Below, in pieces: positions 44,490 through 55,950 of a stretch of DNA of 64,000 bases. The notes beneath the pieces were generated by a model. It was not told the origin of the DNA, did not search any database, and saw only the letters and a list, made by a program, of their open reading frames with translations. The stretch covers positions 744,001 through 808,000 of the forward strand of contig LUGG01000019.1 in assembly GCA_001683735.1 (NCBI GenBank), in the 5' to 3' direction. Position numbers and translations under genes: made by a program. The stretch is from Grifola frondosa (lineage: Eukaryota > Basidiomycota > Agaricomycetes > Polyporales > Grifolaceae). Each line of letters opens with the position of its first letter. The first letter of the stretch is position 1.

Positions 44490-44927
44490 ATCGGCGGATG
44501 GGGATTCAGTTGACGTATCCATTCATTTTATGGTTGTCACCCGCCTTGTTGACAAATTCTGAAGTCGCACATATGTACGAGCGTATCAAAATCTGTGCAG
44601 CAAACACGCATATTCTCTTCATGCATGCTCAGGACATCAGTAACTCGTGGACGGAAGCAAGGGAGTTACATCACCGACTGGCGGTTATCATGCAGTGATC
44701 CGAGGTGACGTTCTGGATCCACGTTATACGTTGCTCACCGGGCCTAGCAGCGTACCGATTGGCATCATGAGGTAACGTTGTGAAATACAGACCCAATCTG
44801 CAGTTACGCATACCATATCTGTCACCCTCATAGCGGTCCATCTATATCTCCCAGTGAGCAAGAATATCGTAGGTACACTCACTACATGCCAGGCGCCCCG
44901 TGCTAAGAACTTGATCCTGCAGTTGCC
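44490..44927. other. intergenic, right border of the SDR-GST array
   Basis: GST copy 3 3' flank and GNAT promoter; nothing recognised. Confidence 0.5.
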
Positions 44928-45428
44928 ATGTCTGAAGCCGCCGTCATTCGCAGCGCGACGCTAGACGATCTCGAGCAGATCATCCCATTCTATCTCGCAT
45001 CGCTGGACACCTCTCTACCTGGTATCACCTTCTCCGACCGGCCAAGCCATACAGAGGAGAAGATGCGCGCAAAAATGCCCGATCGCCTCTTTTCATCGGT
45101 CCGGACGGTTGTTCTGGAGCTGCCGTTGACCAAAGAGATGGTGGGATATGCAAGCGTCAAATCTGACGGGTCTGTGAAGGAAAATGGCGCTGAACTGGAT
45201 AGGTTCTTCGTGAAAGCTGGTATGGCGGGCAGAGGATATGGAGGGTTGATCATGGAATACTTGCAAAAGGAATGGCGAGACAGCGGGCTGTGGCTCCATG
45301 TCTTTAAGAAAAACGAGCGGGCTATTAGATTCTATTCGAGATGGGGTTTTGAGATATTTGTGGAAGAGGAGCTCATGGTGGGAGACCAGAAAGAGATTGT
45401 CTGTCGCATGCGGTGGAAATCCACGTGA
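44928..45428 (+). CDS. GNAT-family N-acetyltransferase (intact paralogue)
   Basis: Single exon, 166 aa, starting MSEAAVIRSATLDDLEQI, a typical GNAT N-terminus. The acetyl-CoA loop is GMAGRGYGGLIMEYL, matching Q/R-x-x-G-x-G/A. The end shows HVFKKNERAIRFYSRWGFE, the usual GNAT motif B with the Tyr general acid region. It transfers acetyl from acetyl-CoA to an amine; the substrate is unknown. Closely related to the interrupted gene at 6862-7389 on the opposite strand, 38 kb away, so a dispersed duplicate pair. No introns, unusual for this window. Confidence 0.9.
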   Translation: MSEAAVIRSATLDDLEQIIPFYLASLDTSLPGITFSDRPSHTEEKMRAKMPDRLFSSVRTVVLELPLTKEMVGYASVKSDGSVKENGAELDRFFVKAGMAGRGYGGLIMEYLQKEWRDSGLWLHVFKKNERAIRFYSRWGFEIFVEEELMVGDQKEIVCRMRWKST

Positions 45429-45542
45429 CTATCTCTATATTCCTTCCTAATTAGGGTAAATTCTACCGCATCATATGTAGTCGATTCAAGCCAGTCTTAG
45501 TTTCAGATTCTTAGTTCGATGCGTGAGCATTGTTGTACAAAA

Positions 45543-48500
45543 TTATGGTATTGGCCCAGAAAATTTACAGGGGTGAATTGTTCGACGTGAAATAAAATGC
45601 AGGCGAAAGCGATCGTAGCGAGAGCAACAGCAGATAACTTGAACATGGAGTGCGTTGACGTTAATAACTGGTTCATCGGAGTCAGACTTGTGAAGCTGGA
45701 TAGGTATAACAAAGACGTACATCTTCTGCGTGGGCCTGTTCTCCTTCTCCCCAAGAACTTCGCGGACCGGACTTCGCGATGCCTTCCTCGAATCTGAAGG
45801 GATGATCGGCTTTTCGAGAAGCTCAAAGCTCATTTCATCTGCACCATCCCATTGTTCCTCCAGTAAGCTCGGCTGGGTCGGATTCCCTGGCAGCCGCACA
45901 GGCGATTCCACCTCCGCCACAGTGGACATGATGCCTTCGGACCTCTGTGACTTAGTCCGTTGCCTGTGCGCAAACAGCGCAAGCGCACCGCCCGGTGTAG
46001 GCATGGGAGGGTTGAGTATTGTGACGGGGGGAGGGAGGCTGCCAAGGCCCAGGGAGTCGAATTTTCTGACAAAAGCTGCCAGTGCTTGGCGCTCTTCTTC
46101 TAGCTTCAACCTGGTCTACTCAGTAATCGTCAGTCTTGTAATGATATCACAATCATACTTTGTGCAGTAACCAACCTTCTTTTCCTTGTCAAGCTGCTTC
46201 ACCAGCTCATCTGCCCAAACTTCCTTTCTCCATTCTGCGCTTCACTTCCTTCTCTACCTTCTCAATCCACTCTTTCTCGACATCCTCGCGCACGGCACGC
46301 AGCGGCTCGCCCAAGTTCTCTTCATATCCTTTCACGACGATCTCCAACTCTCGGATCGTCTTGGCCTGCTCCGTAAGCAACTTGTCTTTGTCGCTATCTG
46401 GTGCATCTGGGGCAACTGAGGTCTTGCAAGTAGTGCAGCCTCCAGCGATAGAATCTGTGTAGCCTGCGTCTCAAGCTGCTGCCGGGCGGCGAGCAGCTCC
46501 TGCTGTAACTATAGTAAAAGTCAGCGGGAGTGCTGAGTCGTGCAGAAACGCACTGGACCTACCTGGTAGGGAGACATATCGAAGTCGATCTTGGCAGGAC
46601 TAGACGGGCGCGACTCGTCCCCTTTCGACTCGTCCACCGTCTGGCTGGTCAGGATCAGCTTCGTTAGCTGTCTGATGCGGGAGTTCAGATCGTTCATCGC
46701 CCTCGACTCGTCCAGCTGTTCACGAGCAGACAGTCTTCGCGTTCGCACTGGAGCATCTGCCTCGCGTTCTGCAAGGCGTTTCTTGAGATCATCAATCTCC
46801 TTCCTATATCGCTCGAGAAGGGCTTCGGTGTCTACGACTTCCTTCTTCTGTGCATGCAGCTACGAAAAGGACGTTTTAGTGGCTATCTGCCGCAACGAAA
46901 ATAGTGATATTACTGACCTGTACTTTCTTGATCCTTTGAGCGAACAGAAGTGTACTTGTAGACTCTCCGATCGCACTGGTGTCGGGATTAATTGTGCAAA
47001 TGACGGAGATTCGCGCGTTCCCTGAAAGCGATGGCTGTAACATGCGGGTCAGTTTCGAATTGCGGAAAGGAACGTGGTCACTGCGATTCCGGTTAGCATC
47101 CACTAGACTCCCAAATGAACAAGAACACATACGCCTTGTTCTTGGAGGAATTTTCCGCAAGGGTTGCGATGACGGTACCCAGCGTGAGCAGACTACACAG
47201 ACGGATGATTCAATTTGGGTACTACAACGGAGCGTTTAGAGAACGTACCTTGTGTTGATATATTTGCCTTCTCTGGTTCTTTCTTTGTCAGACGTCGCCT
47301 TCTCTGATCCTGCGAGGTCGATCAAACTCTGGCGACAATTCATAAGCAAAATTCCAAAGCGGTGGTGTGATCCTCCCTCACCAAGACTGAAGTCTGCACG
47401 CTTCTACCACCCCTGGCTTGTAATTTCGGACCTCCAGGGGTCGGTGGCCTAAATCCTGGCGTCGTCCTCCCGCTTGGCGCACCATCCTCCCCTCCCGCAC
47501 ACCTTTCCCTGCTCTCAATAACTACGCGGAACACACTATGACTGCGACTACTACGTTCGTTCCAGTCTGTGCTTGCGGTCCGGCGATTGCCCTCTCCACG
47601 TTCGAGCACCTCGCGCACGCTCTTTAGGCTGGTCACAACTTCCTCACGGAGTGGTGTGAGCACAACGTTGGCGCCTGATCCCTGGATCTGCACTGGCTGC
47701 GACACGCTTGAGGACGGGGGTGCAAGAAGATCGTGTATCGCCTCGTTATAAATCTCGAGGTACGAGCACCGCAGAAGATACTCGCGTGTTGGGGTACGCC
47801 GAATATATGCGAAGACATCTTTCATGGCGCGCGGAATGATGCCTGGCTGGTCTTGATCACCAGTCTACGAAGGTTTTTGTGGGTAGGTTGGCGTAAATGC
47901 CATCATACTACAGATGGGACACGCACAAGAGTGAAGGTCTTTCCACTGGCTGTCTGCCCATAGGCAAAGATGACCGCGTTGTATCCGTCCATGGCTGCAC
48001 AGACGTGGCTACGCGCGACCGCATTGTACACTGGTTTGTTCTCCGACCCAGTAAGAACCTCGTCGAAACGGAATTCTTGCGGCGTAGTTGTAGATGATTT
48101 GGTATATTGCGCGCCAAGCTTGATGCTCTTGGGTATCGTGTGTGATGCCTCCCAAGCGGATGTAGCCTCCGTGGGACGAATTCTATACAAATAAAGAGGC
48201 TATATTCAGCATACTTTCGAAAGCAACTATGAAAGTCCCAGAAAACACAAAAGGCCCTTTTGAATCTGTATTGCACCCGGCTTGCTCAGAATCAGAGCAA
48301 AACCAAGCCGGGCCCAACACCTATCAAATTCAAACTGAGACATTGGCTTTGAATTCGAAAAGCCTGAACCAAGCCTACATGTCCCCGACTTCACGTCGGT
48401 AGTAAGGGATCGTGATTAGAGTAAGGTAGCTGAAATACAAAGTCAATTCATATCAAGACTCCCAGAGAAGAAAGGACGCACTAATTGCATCCAATACAAC

Positions 48501-49216
48501 CTAGCCGCTTGAAATTTGGTGAAAGCTGAGCCTTAATAGCTAGCCAAACACCCTCCTCAAATTTCACGCAAAGCTAAATCGTATGACACTAGCCATATAG
48601 CTGGGCATGAGACAACATAATCAAATCTGACCGTGCAGCAGTGATCGAGATGGCTCTGCCGATCACAATATTGTATCCTCCGCATTCACAACATTCACGT
48701 ATTCAAACATCCAAAAGCGAGAAACACTATCACCAGATCGTTTCGGGGAACCATAGCGACCCACCTGATAGAAACTAAGACCTTGTCTTCCTTGCCGTAA
48801 TCCGCCTCCAGGACGGACACATCGATCTCACCAGAGACATCGCCCGGCTCGACCGTTTCAAAGTCGACCAACACGTCCTCCGGATCAATCCTACTTACAT
48901 CCATATCACTTACGTCTGGAAATAGCAGCGGGCTATCAGTGCCCCTGCGTGGTGTCGTCGGGGTCTTTGGCCTTGAGCTGGTAGGGGTACCAGGCACAGA
49001 GGGGAGAGGCGTCTTCGCTTTGGAAGTAAGGCGCGTCCTAGACTCTGAAGAAAGAGCAGCTTTGAACTTCTTGGCTGAACCGAGGATGCTGGGGGTCGAC
49101 AATCGCGGTAGCCGCGTGAGGTCATCAGCAGTAGTAGTAGTTGAGAGGGGTCGTTTGGGCGTAAATGGGACTGGACGAACGAGCTTGCCCTTCAAGGATG
49201 AGGTTGAGGACGCCAT
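45543..49216 (-). CDS. kinesin-7 (CENP-E/Kip2-like) motor protein, with indels in the tail
   Basis: Starts MASSTSSLKGKLVRPVPFTP with a basic Ser/Pro/Thr-rich head. Motor domain: SIRIRPTEA, P-loop GQTASGKTFTL, YLEIYNEAIHDLL, switch I NERSSRSHSVFR, switch II LIDLAGSEKATSD, HVPFRNSKLTRMLQPSL. Coiled-coil tail follows (LLERYRKEIDDLKKRLAERE). The motor resembles CENP-E/kinesin-7, plus-end-directed microtubule motors of spindle and cytoplasmic microtubule ends. Intron 1 (48183-48764) is 582 nt, ten times the local norm. Two tail indels: a C missing near 46409-46412 (PQLP/DAPDSDKDK) and an extra G near 46223-46224 (RRME-K/VWADELVKQL). The exact C-terminus is uncertain; the frame is open to 45543 but the last 50 residues look unlike kinesin. 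Confidence 0.88.
48276..48312. repeat. hairpin in the long kinesin intron
   Basis: CCCGGCTTG at 48276-48284 pairs with CAAGCCGGG at 48304-48312, with an inner GCTC/GAGC pair. It lies inside the 582-nt intron, and nearby short A/T-rich palindromes suggest an inserted element. Confidence 0.6.
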
Positions 49217-50042
49217 GGGGTATTGGGAATATTGAAGGTATACGGTGATACTATGGCGGTTAAGCGAATAACGAACTACGAACCGTGGAAAGGAAGCATT
49301 AGACGCGGAATAGACGCGTATTCACGCGACTGAATCACGTGTTCGCGTCAAGCGCGCGCTATAAAACTTTCGTCTTCTCTCCCTTGGTCCCCGCCCTCAC
49401 TGCTTAGTGCTATTTAGTAGGCGTCTTTCTACACCGCACGCAATACTTCACAGATGGTTCCTTCTCAAGGTTGCAGTAATCTTCGTAGGCTCTAAACTAG
49501 AGCTTTCACCGTGAGTGCGTTCTCTCTTATACTGCCATATTGTTGTCCATGATTCAAAATGATTTAATGAGCCCAACCTTCAGCTTTGCTCGAGGGGGAG
49601 TGACGACAATTTCTACTGAGACTACCTACCTATTCTCCTTTTCCCCTTCTCCAATGCTAATCTCATATATATTTTTCCAGGTGTTATCGTTCGACATGAC
49701 TAACGAATATAGGCAGGTAAATTCTGTTCGCGATCTCGTCTCAATCAGCGCGAGAAAGTACTGGGAACTTGTCGCCGATCTATGCATGTGTATAGCTGTC
49801 ATTTCGATAGAATGTTGTGAGCGCATGTCGTTATTCGATTTATGAGAATGCGATGTTTCCGAAATTGCGGTGATGTACAGCGAGTACTATCTATTAGAAC
49901 GAACCCAATATCCACCATTATGTAGAATCATTATGTAGTGTACAAGTCCATGTCCGTGTCTGAAAGTCCACGTCTGAGCGTCCTTATGAGTCCATTGCTA
50001 GGTTGAAAACATCGCGAAAGGATGCAAGTTCGTGGTCGGTCG
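49217..50042. other. intergenic; kinesin promoter with an ACGCGT box
   Basis: ACGCGT at 49314-49319, about 100 bases upstream of the kinesin start, amid several CGCG steps, is a possible G1/S (MCB-type) element. The remainder (49400-50042) shows no gene. Confidence 0.4.
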
Positions 50043-50602
50043 TTACTTTGTGATCGTGAAATTGGGGCTGAAGTTGCCCGAATCTCCAAACACTGTGATA
50101 TAGATAACAGTTCGTCAGAAATGGGCAACAAATTCATGTTGCAAACAGTAATACTCACAGACGATGGCGTAGTCGTTGCCAGGCGTGACATCGGGCACTT
50201 TCACGACAACTCTTCCATCCAAAATGGAGAAGTTGGAAGCCAAGGGATGATCTGCACGCACGAACATAAATACAGCGGTGGCGCAGCGGGTTGAACAGCA
50301 CGTACCAATGTCCTCAAGCCCGCCCTTGGCCAAAACGACAAGACCAAACTTGTTAGTGATATTAACGGGGGCCCCAGAAGTGTCCCTACATTCGAAATGA
50401 TGGTCAGAAAACCGCCAGAGGATAGTTCAGGGAGAACGCACCAAGTCACATTATGGTGCTGGCCAATCTTCCACACGGTGCCATAATGAGGATAGGTGAC
50501 TGGAGGAACGAAGACATCACGAATGCTAATGGGAATAGCAGAGACGACAGCGACGACAGAGAGCATGAAGAGGAAGATAAACTTCGTGAAGGTGTTCATC
50601 AT
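50043..50602 (-). CDS. small secreted Kre9/Knh1-like domain protein C
   Basis: Four exons (50442-50602, 50306-50385, 50159-50251, 50043-50092) encode 127 aa in one open frame; all introns are GT-AG. Signal peptide MMNTFTKFIFLFMLSVVAVV with cleavage near SAIP, then a single domain with YPHYGTVWKIGQHHNVTWD, LASNFSILDGRVVVKVPDV and C-terminal VFGDSGNFSPNFTI. Same fold and same last two intron positions as the two copies at 6065 and 8664, with one additional intron splitting the first exon. No GPI site. The role of these short Kre9-like proteins is unknown; a cell-wall or apoplastic location is expected. Confidence 0.8.
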
Positions 50603-50691
50603 TATGACGTGACTACTGGTCGTGAGTATGTAGTTTGGGGAAAGCAGAAGACTTGTACACAAGTGGCGGTAAGTAGCCGCGACCTGCAGTG

Positions 50692-50698
50692 TTATATA
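50692..50698 (-). promoter_or_regulatory. TATA box of Kre9-like gene C
   Basis: TATATAA on the minus strand about 90 bases before the ATG at 50602. Just upstream (plus-strand 50711-50740) sits GTTCCGAGTATTCCGGAAC, a near-palindrome, followed by GCGGCCGAAC-type sequence shared with the promoter at 8540. Confidence 0.6.
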
Positions 50699-50759
50699 CT
50701 GGAGAAGGGTTCGGCCGCATGACGTTCCGAGTATTCCGGAACGGCCTTCTCGCCACATT

Positions 50760-51377
50760 CGGCTAAACTTCCTTGAACCCGCTCCATTTCATAGCCCTAT
50801 GACACAGTTTTCTTCCGTCCGCAGCTGCTAGCTGTGAACACAGCCTGATGGTGATGGAGCTGAGACTGCTCTCCAATATCTCGGACGCAGTAACACAGAA
50901 GCGACGAGGCCATACCCTGCCATTCGCTGATCATCTGCGGCGAGGACACGCCTTTACCGTCTTGCACGCGATGCATCCCGAATTTTCCTCCGCATCGAAT
51001 GACCAGTTCGATTTAAATGGTCAGATGGTTCATATTCTCAGGAGCGGGTACCCGTACCCGCTGTGTGTACGGTGCACATCGCACCCATCGGCTATGGGCA
51101 CTTCAGCAGCAACTCCAGTCACGAAGACGTCTCTTGGACCACGCCATTCATGAGAATTCTTCTAAACATGAGGGGTCCACGATGAGACATAGAAAGCGAT
51201 GCACACCACTCTCGGGAGCTAATCGAAGGGAAGGGTTGAAAATCGAAGAGTTACAGATGCTGGGCAGGTACAGAAGTCCGAACTCCCCGCAACTATATCA
51301 TCCCAACAATTCAGTACTCAGTGTTCATACGTAAGAGCTCAGCTCATGGAAAATACACATATCACAACAAGCATAGC
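50760..51377. other. intergenic, nothing recognised
   Basis: Between the Kre9-like promoter and the ERG24 3' end. No gene seen. Confidence 0.5.
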
Positions 51378-52995
51378 TCAATAAACGTATGGGATTATGC
51401 GGGACCGGACCAGCTGAGTATACTTGTGCCAGTCCTTGCCATACCTATAAATCGGATCAGTTTGGACGCAGGGGAAGAAAGCGAGTCAGGAGGACGGACT
51501 TTTTCTCGCAATTCTCATCATCACGCCTTTGCCTGTGAATAAGCAATACAGCAAAGTAGGATACATAGAAGTAGGTAATAGGCGTTTTGAAGCCGGTCGG
51601 AAGAGACCAGGCCAGCGCCATCAAAATATCGCCCCTGCAAGATGTGTCAAGGCACACTCCACAACTGGGATGATATGAGGATACATACAAATAGTTAGGG
51701 TGACGGGAGCGCCCCACCAACCCGAGGTGAGCAATTTTGAGCCGCTTTCCGTGGTCATGTACTGCAAATCTGTCACCAATCAACCATCAGCACTAACAAC
51801 ATGACATGCTCCGAGGCCAGCGTTCCGCTTACTCTTCGGATTCCGGCCATTCCTAAAGTCATTCTTCTCCCCGTTAGCAGCGCGGAAGATGTAATAACCC
51901 AAGAGGTTGAGCGCAAGGACGGCCGCCGTCTTATACGGCCCGAGTTCCACCTGCTCAAATACGAGATAGCGGGCCTGCAAGGAGTACACGAACGGTACCC
52001 AGGCCAGGTCGCCCACGCCAAGCATGAAGCCGAATCCGTCAGTGGTGATGTCCATCGTGGTGAAGATGGCCGGCTGTGCAAGGCGCGGTCAGGAAAAGAC
52101 ATGCGCGGCTAACAGCAGCATACGCACCTCGTTGTACAAGCCATCGGCGACATACCAGATTTGGAATGCCAGCACAAGCCACATCGAGTCGGTCACGTTG
52201 CCACCACGACGCACAGCTTGCTCGCAGGCCATCGCAACATCGACGAGCACCCAGAGAATGAGGCCGGGACGGAGCTCATTGAAGGACTTGACATCGAATG
52301 AGCCAATTGAGGGATTGAGTTCCCTGCCGATGAAGAACTGTGCTTCGTCAGTCCTTGCTCTCCCGAATATACGAGCCGACATACGTCATAGATAAAGTTG
52401 CCGGTGTTGCCACCGAGCGCGAGGAGCGCGCCTTCGCGGAAGGACGCGGCATAACAAGCAACACCTTGGACCACAGACATTAAGATGGAGGCCGTGATGA
52501 GTCCAACCCATTTGTCATAGATGAAGGTTAATGGCTGTGGCCCGTAGCGGTAAATGATACCAGTAGTGATACCCATCGTGAGCAAGAACGTTGAGAAAGC
52601 TACGCTCAAGGCTCAGTCATCAACACAGGATAATGCGCTGCGATCGTACCATTAATTTTGTATTTTTGATTCTTGCCGTTGCGCAGCTGCACTCCCTCAA
52701 TCCAGTCGCCCGGGAGGATGGCCCACGAAACGACACAAAATGCGTACCATGCCAAATATATGAGAGTGGCCTGGGTATCCCAGAGACCTTTCCACCAGGA
52801 TAAATCACTCAGGGCATCAACGATGGCATTGGTGGATACAGGAGGTGGGCAGCCGCCGGCTGCCTCTGAGCAGCCAAAGTAGAGCGCATAGGTAGTGATT
52901 GGTACAGAAAGTGTGATGAAGAGCGCGCCAGGGGGGCCAAAGAACTCATATCCTTTTGTACGAGGATTGAGGGTGCTTAGAGACGTGGACGACAT
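51378..52995 (-). CDS. ERG24: delta(14)-sterol reductase (ERG24), one base missing
   Basis: Starts MSSTSLSTLNPRTKGYEFFG, then GPPGALFITLSVPITTYALYF, the classical ERG24/lamin B receptor N-terminus. Multi-pass segments follow, with YGPQPLTFIYDKWVG, FFIGRELNPSIGSFDVKSF, FQIWYVADGLYNE and MDITTDGFGFMLGVGDL. The sterol reductase signature is SGWWGRSRHPNY...GDILMALAW, ending YTQLVRSRIIPYVY. It reduces the C14-C15 double bond after CYP51 in ergosterol synthesis, in the ER, using NADPH. Last exon follows an intron with donor GTCCGT. A G is missing near 51712-51715 (plus C4 run): TGGTGGGG-CGC needs one more G to join SGWWG with RSRHPN. In a gene this important, sequence error is likely. Confidence 0.9.
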
Positions 52996-53209
52996 GGTAC
53001 CAGTGTGAGATGGGTGGGAGTGTGGACTCCTCGCGCGTCGCGTCTGAGTGGAACGACGCGTTGTTAAGTCCAAAAGAAGAGATAGATAAATACCAATAAA
53101 TCAACGCCCGTGGTTAAATTTACCGCCGAGCGACCGGCCGGGGACGCGCCCGGTGCGGTCTGTCTGTTCAGTCGACTTACAGGTATTCGACCAACAGCAG
53201 CATGAAGTA

Positions 53210-55393
53210 ATGGGTTTTTTCTCTGCGAGGAGATCTGAAGAACTCGAAACCACCCTTCAGGATGAATCCGCCGTCGTTCGCGTTATTCGTTCTCGATTCG
53301 TACGTCCGTTTCTATCTTTGGTTGTTCTGCCTCGAATTGACCAGTCCTGACCACCAGTATGGCAAGACGAAGGGGAAAGAACGGGATATAGACTCCGCAT
53401 CCTACACCCCTCCTACGGCTGCTTCCTCCTCATCTTTCGCTCATTTCGGGGAGAAATACCCCGCCTCCATCAACGGTGCCGGAGCAAGCAGCTCCTCGAG
53501 GACCCTCACTGGAGGCTCTACCCCACCTTCTCTATCGCGACGTCCCGGGAATGTCAATGAAATGGCTGGTCCTCGACCTTCCACGGACGCAATCACGTCA
53601 GTATGCGATCTGTTTCTTACATAGCTGTGTCTGAAATCATGCAGTCTAACGCTCGCTCAACGATTGAATGAACTTGCAACGGCTAACTCAGAGGGTCTGC
53701 TCAGGTGAGTTCATTTGACGTCCATTACTGCGGGTCGCTATGGGCGTACAGGGCGGTGATATGGGCGCTCGAATGCTGGGATGACTGGTTCGCCTTCGAC
53801 GGAGACGGCCGCGACCTAGCTTCGATCATGGATTGAAAGAAGGCGGCGCGGGTGAATCGTGGAATCGTATTCTGATGTTTGTCGATTCACTGAGATATCA
53901 CCTTTTAACTGGCTCTGAGTCTGAAAGACAATATTTTGACATTCATTCTCCAGCGACGATGAATATCGTCTTCTGCGTCAGAATCTCTTTGAACGATTTG
54001 CTAGCGGCTCCACTGTACCCACAGAAACACCCTTGGTGCGCATGTCTGGTGCAGCGCAGAGTACAGCTGACCCACGGAGTGAGTCCTCCTTCCAACCTAT
54101 ATGTTTTCTGATCCTGAGATCCATAAAGCGTCCATCTCTTCGTCTCACCAACGTCGTCCATCCTCTAATTTCCATGTACAATCTTTACGCCCACCCTCCG
54201 TACAATCAAAGAAGTCATTCACGTCCGCTGTCACTGGTCTTCTACGTCGGGCGACGAGCCGACGAGTCGCATCCTCCAATGCTTCGGAATCTGGTCAAAC
54301 CGATGCCATGAGCGTATACTCCGCTGTATCCACTGTTGCAGAAAGAAATACCTTGCCTCGAACGCTTTCGAAATATTCAAGCGAGGTTTCTCTCCCGGAC
54401 AGCTCTCGCGTATCCCAAACATTCACCCGCCGCCAGACGGGCAACCACACATCGAGCGCAACAGATCCTGGATCACGTTCTTCTATCAGGAGCAGGAAGC
54501 GGTCTGGCAGTACTGCACCCCCGTCATCGTTTCCTGGATCTGTCATAGGATTCGACCAATCATATACCCATCTTGCCATTTCCGACATACCCAGCGATGA
54601 CCAAGTGGAATCAGTCCAGGACATCCGACATCAGATCGAAGTCGTCGAAGCGGAGGGCCGGCGGTTGCTCGATGCGTTCAACGGTCTCGAGCTGAGCACG
54701 CTAACCCGGCGGCAGAGGCGGCCCCCCGTAATACCTCCACTGCCATCACATGGATCATTGAATGACGGATCCTGGCCAAATATATCCAGCAGCGGACTTG
54801 ACCGACGGTCTCTCCGTGCAGGGCAAGACAGCGATGCGATGTCATTTAAATCGAGCGGGTCTGCACGGACTATGTTGTCGGTCAAACGCACCCCTTCTAT
54901 CGGGGGGAAAATGAGAACTGCGACATCCACTGCTACCCTCGTGTCCCAGTCAAATGTAGTAATGCGGAAGGGCTCGTTCTCCTCAGTATCGTCCCGTAGC
55001 CGGAAGGCTCCTGCCCTCCCAACTGTGGCAGGCCACCTTGGACTTGCCAGTAGCTCGAGTGTCAACTTGACAAGGAGCACTGGCCACCTGCCACTGGCTA
55101 CAGTTGAAGAGACGGAGGGGAAAGTCCCGGTACTGCGCGGATCGAGGTGGACCGAGGTGGCGAACGCGAGCCAGAGCGTGCCTGCTTCTCCCATTGACCG
55201 CAAGGCCAAGATCACCGCAATTAAAGCAGCCACTTCTGTTATCGAGGAAGAAGAAATCCAGAGTATGGAGGTGGAGCTTGCCGATATCAGGCGGCGCAGG
55301 TCTGAGGTGACTGCGCGGTATGAGGGGCGGTTGGAATACCTGCGGGCGAGGCTGAAGGGCGCCGAACTTCGGGAGAAGATACTGCGGAAATGA
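53210..55393 (+). CDS. conserved fungal protein with C-terminal coiled coil, function unknown
   Basis: Starts MGFFSARRSEELETTLQ with VVRVIRSRF spliced to YGKTKGKERDI, then a long Ser/Pro/Arg-rich disordered middle (LLRRATSRR, SSIRSRKRSGS) and two helical segments: VQDIRHQIEVVEAEGRRLLD and a C-terminal coiled coil EEEEIQSMEVELADIRRRR to LREKILRK. Introns join exons around 53290-53350, 53600-53650, 53700-53950 and 54075-54110. I do not recognise a named domain. A coiled-coil scaffold or cytoskeleton-associated role would fit but is not shown. Divergent from ERG24 across a 215-bp shared promoter with an ACGCGT at 53056-53061. Confidence 0.7.
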
Positions 55394-55950
55394 AGTACAA
55401 TATTATGTGAAGGGCCGGCGTTTGGTCACCCCTCGAAGATCTTGTTGTTGCATTTACGATGGCACGCCTACGCTGCTGTTCTGTCTTTACGAGTTGTGAT
55501 ACGTTGGTTACTACTTCTACGTACTGATATACCATGGACTAATGGGATGTAATCTACATAGTACTTAGTCTACCGTTCACCTAATCTGTTATCGTCTGGC
55601 CGTGTGCTTCTATTCCATTGATAATGATTTGCCACACGTAATTTTAGTTGGGAATATTAACGACAACTTCAAAATTATTCATCGAGAGATTATCGTTCAA
55701 CGCGAGCTCCTACGACCAGCGAGGACTTCTACGGTGACCATTTTCAATTGCCAACATGTGCCCACGCTAATGACACTGCGTCCCTGCATTGATTTTTGAC
55801 GGTGCCTCGTCATGAAAGGATTTTTATTACAATTTCGATAAGTCCCCGGTTGACTGTTGTTGAATAAAGTTCGTGCGCCAGTCCTGGACCTTCGAATGCA
55901 CCGAGCGCGTTGGGCTTTCGCATTCTGCGACCACTAAGGCCCCCCAAATC
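55394..55950. other. intergenic, nothing recognised
   Basis: 3' flank of the coiled-coil gene and promoter of the exchanger gene. The exchanger frame is open back to about 55873, so a slightly longer N-terminus is possible. Confidence 0.5.

Larger units (their letters stand above)
41150..44540. repeat. SDR-GST tandem unit 3
   Basis: Third direct repeat. Shorter intergenic region than units 1 and 2, because part is replaced by a 195-bp inverted duplication (42547-42741) and different sequence. It contains the only GST copy that is open throughout. Confidence 0.85.

Noticed and set aside
33414..44540. Biosynthetic gene cluster or selfish element
   Set aside because: No synthase, transporter, regulator or transposase is present in the array; it is a tandem gene-pair duplication.
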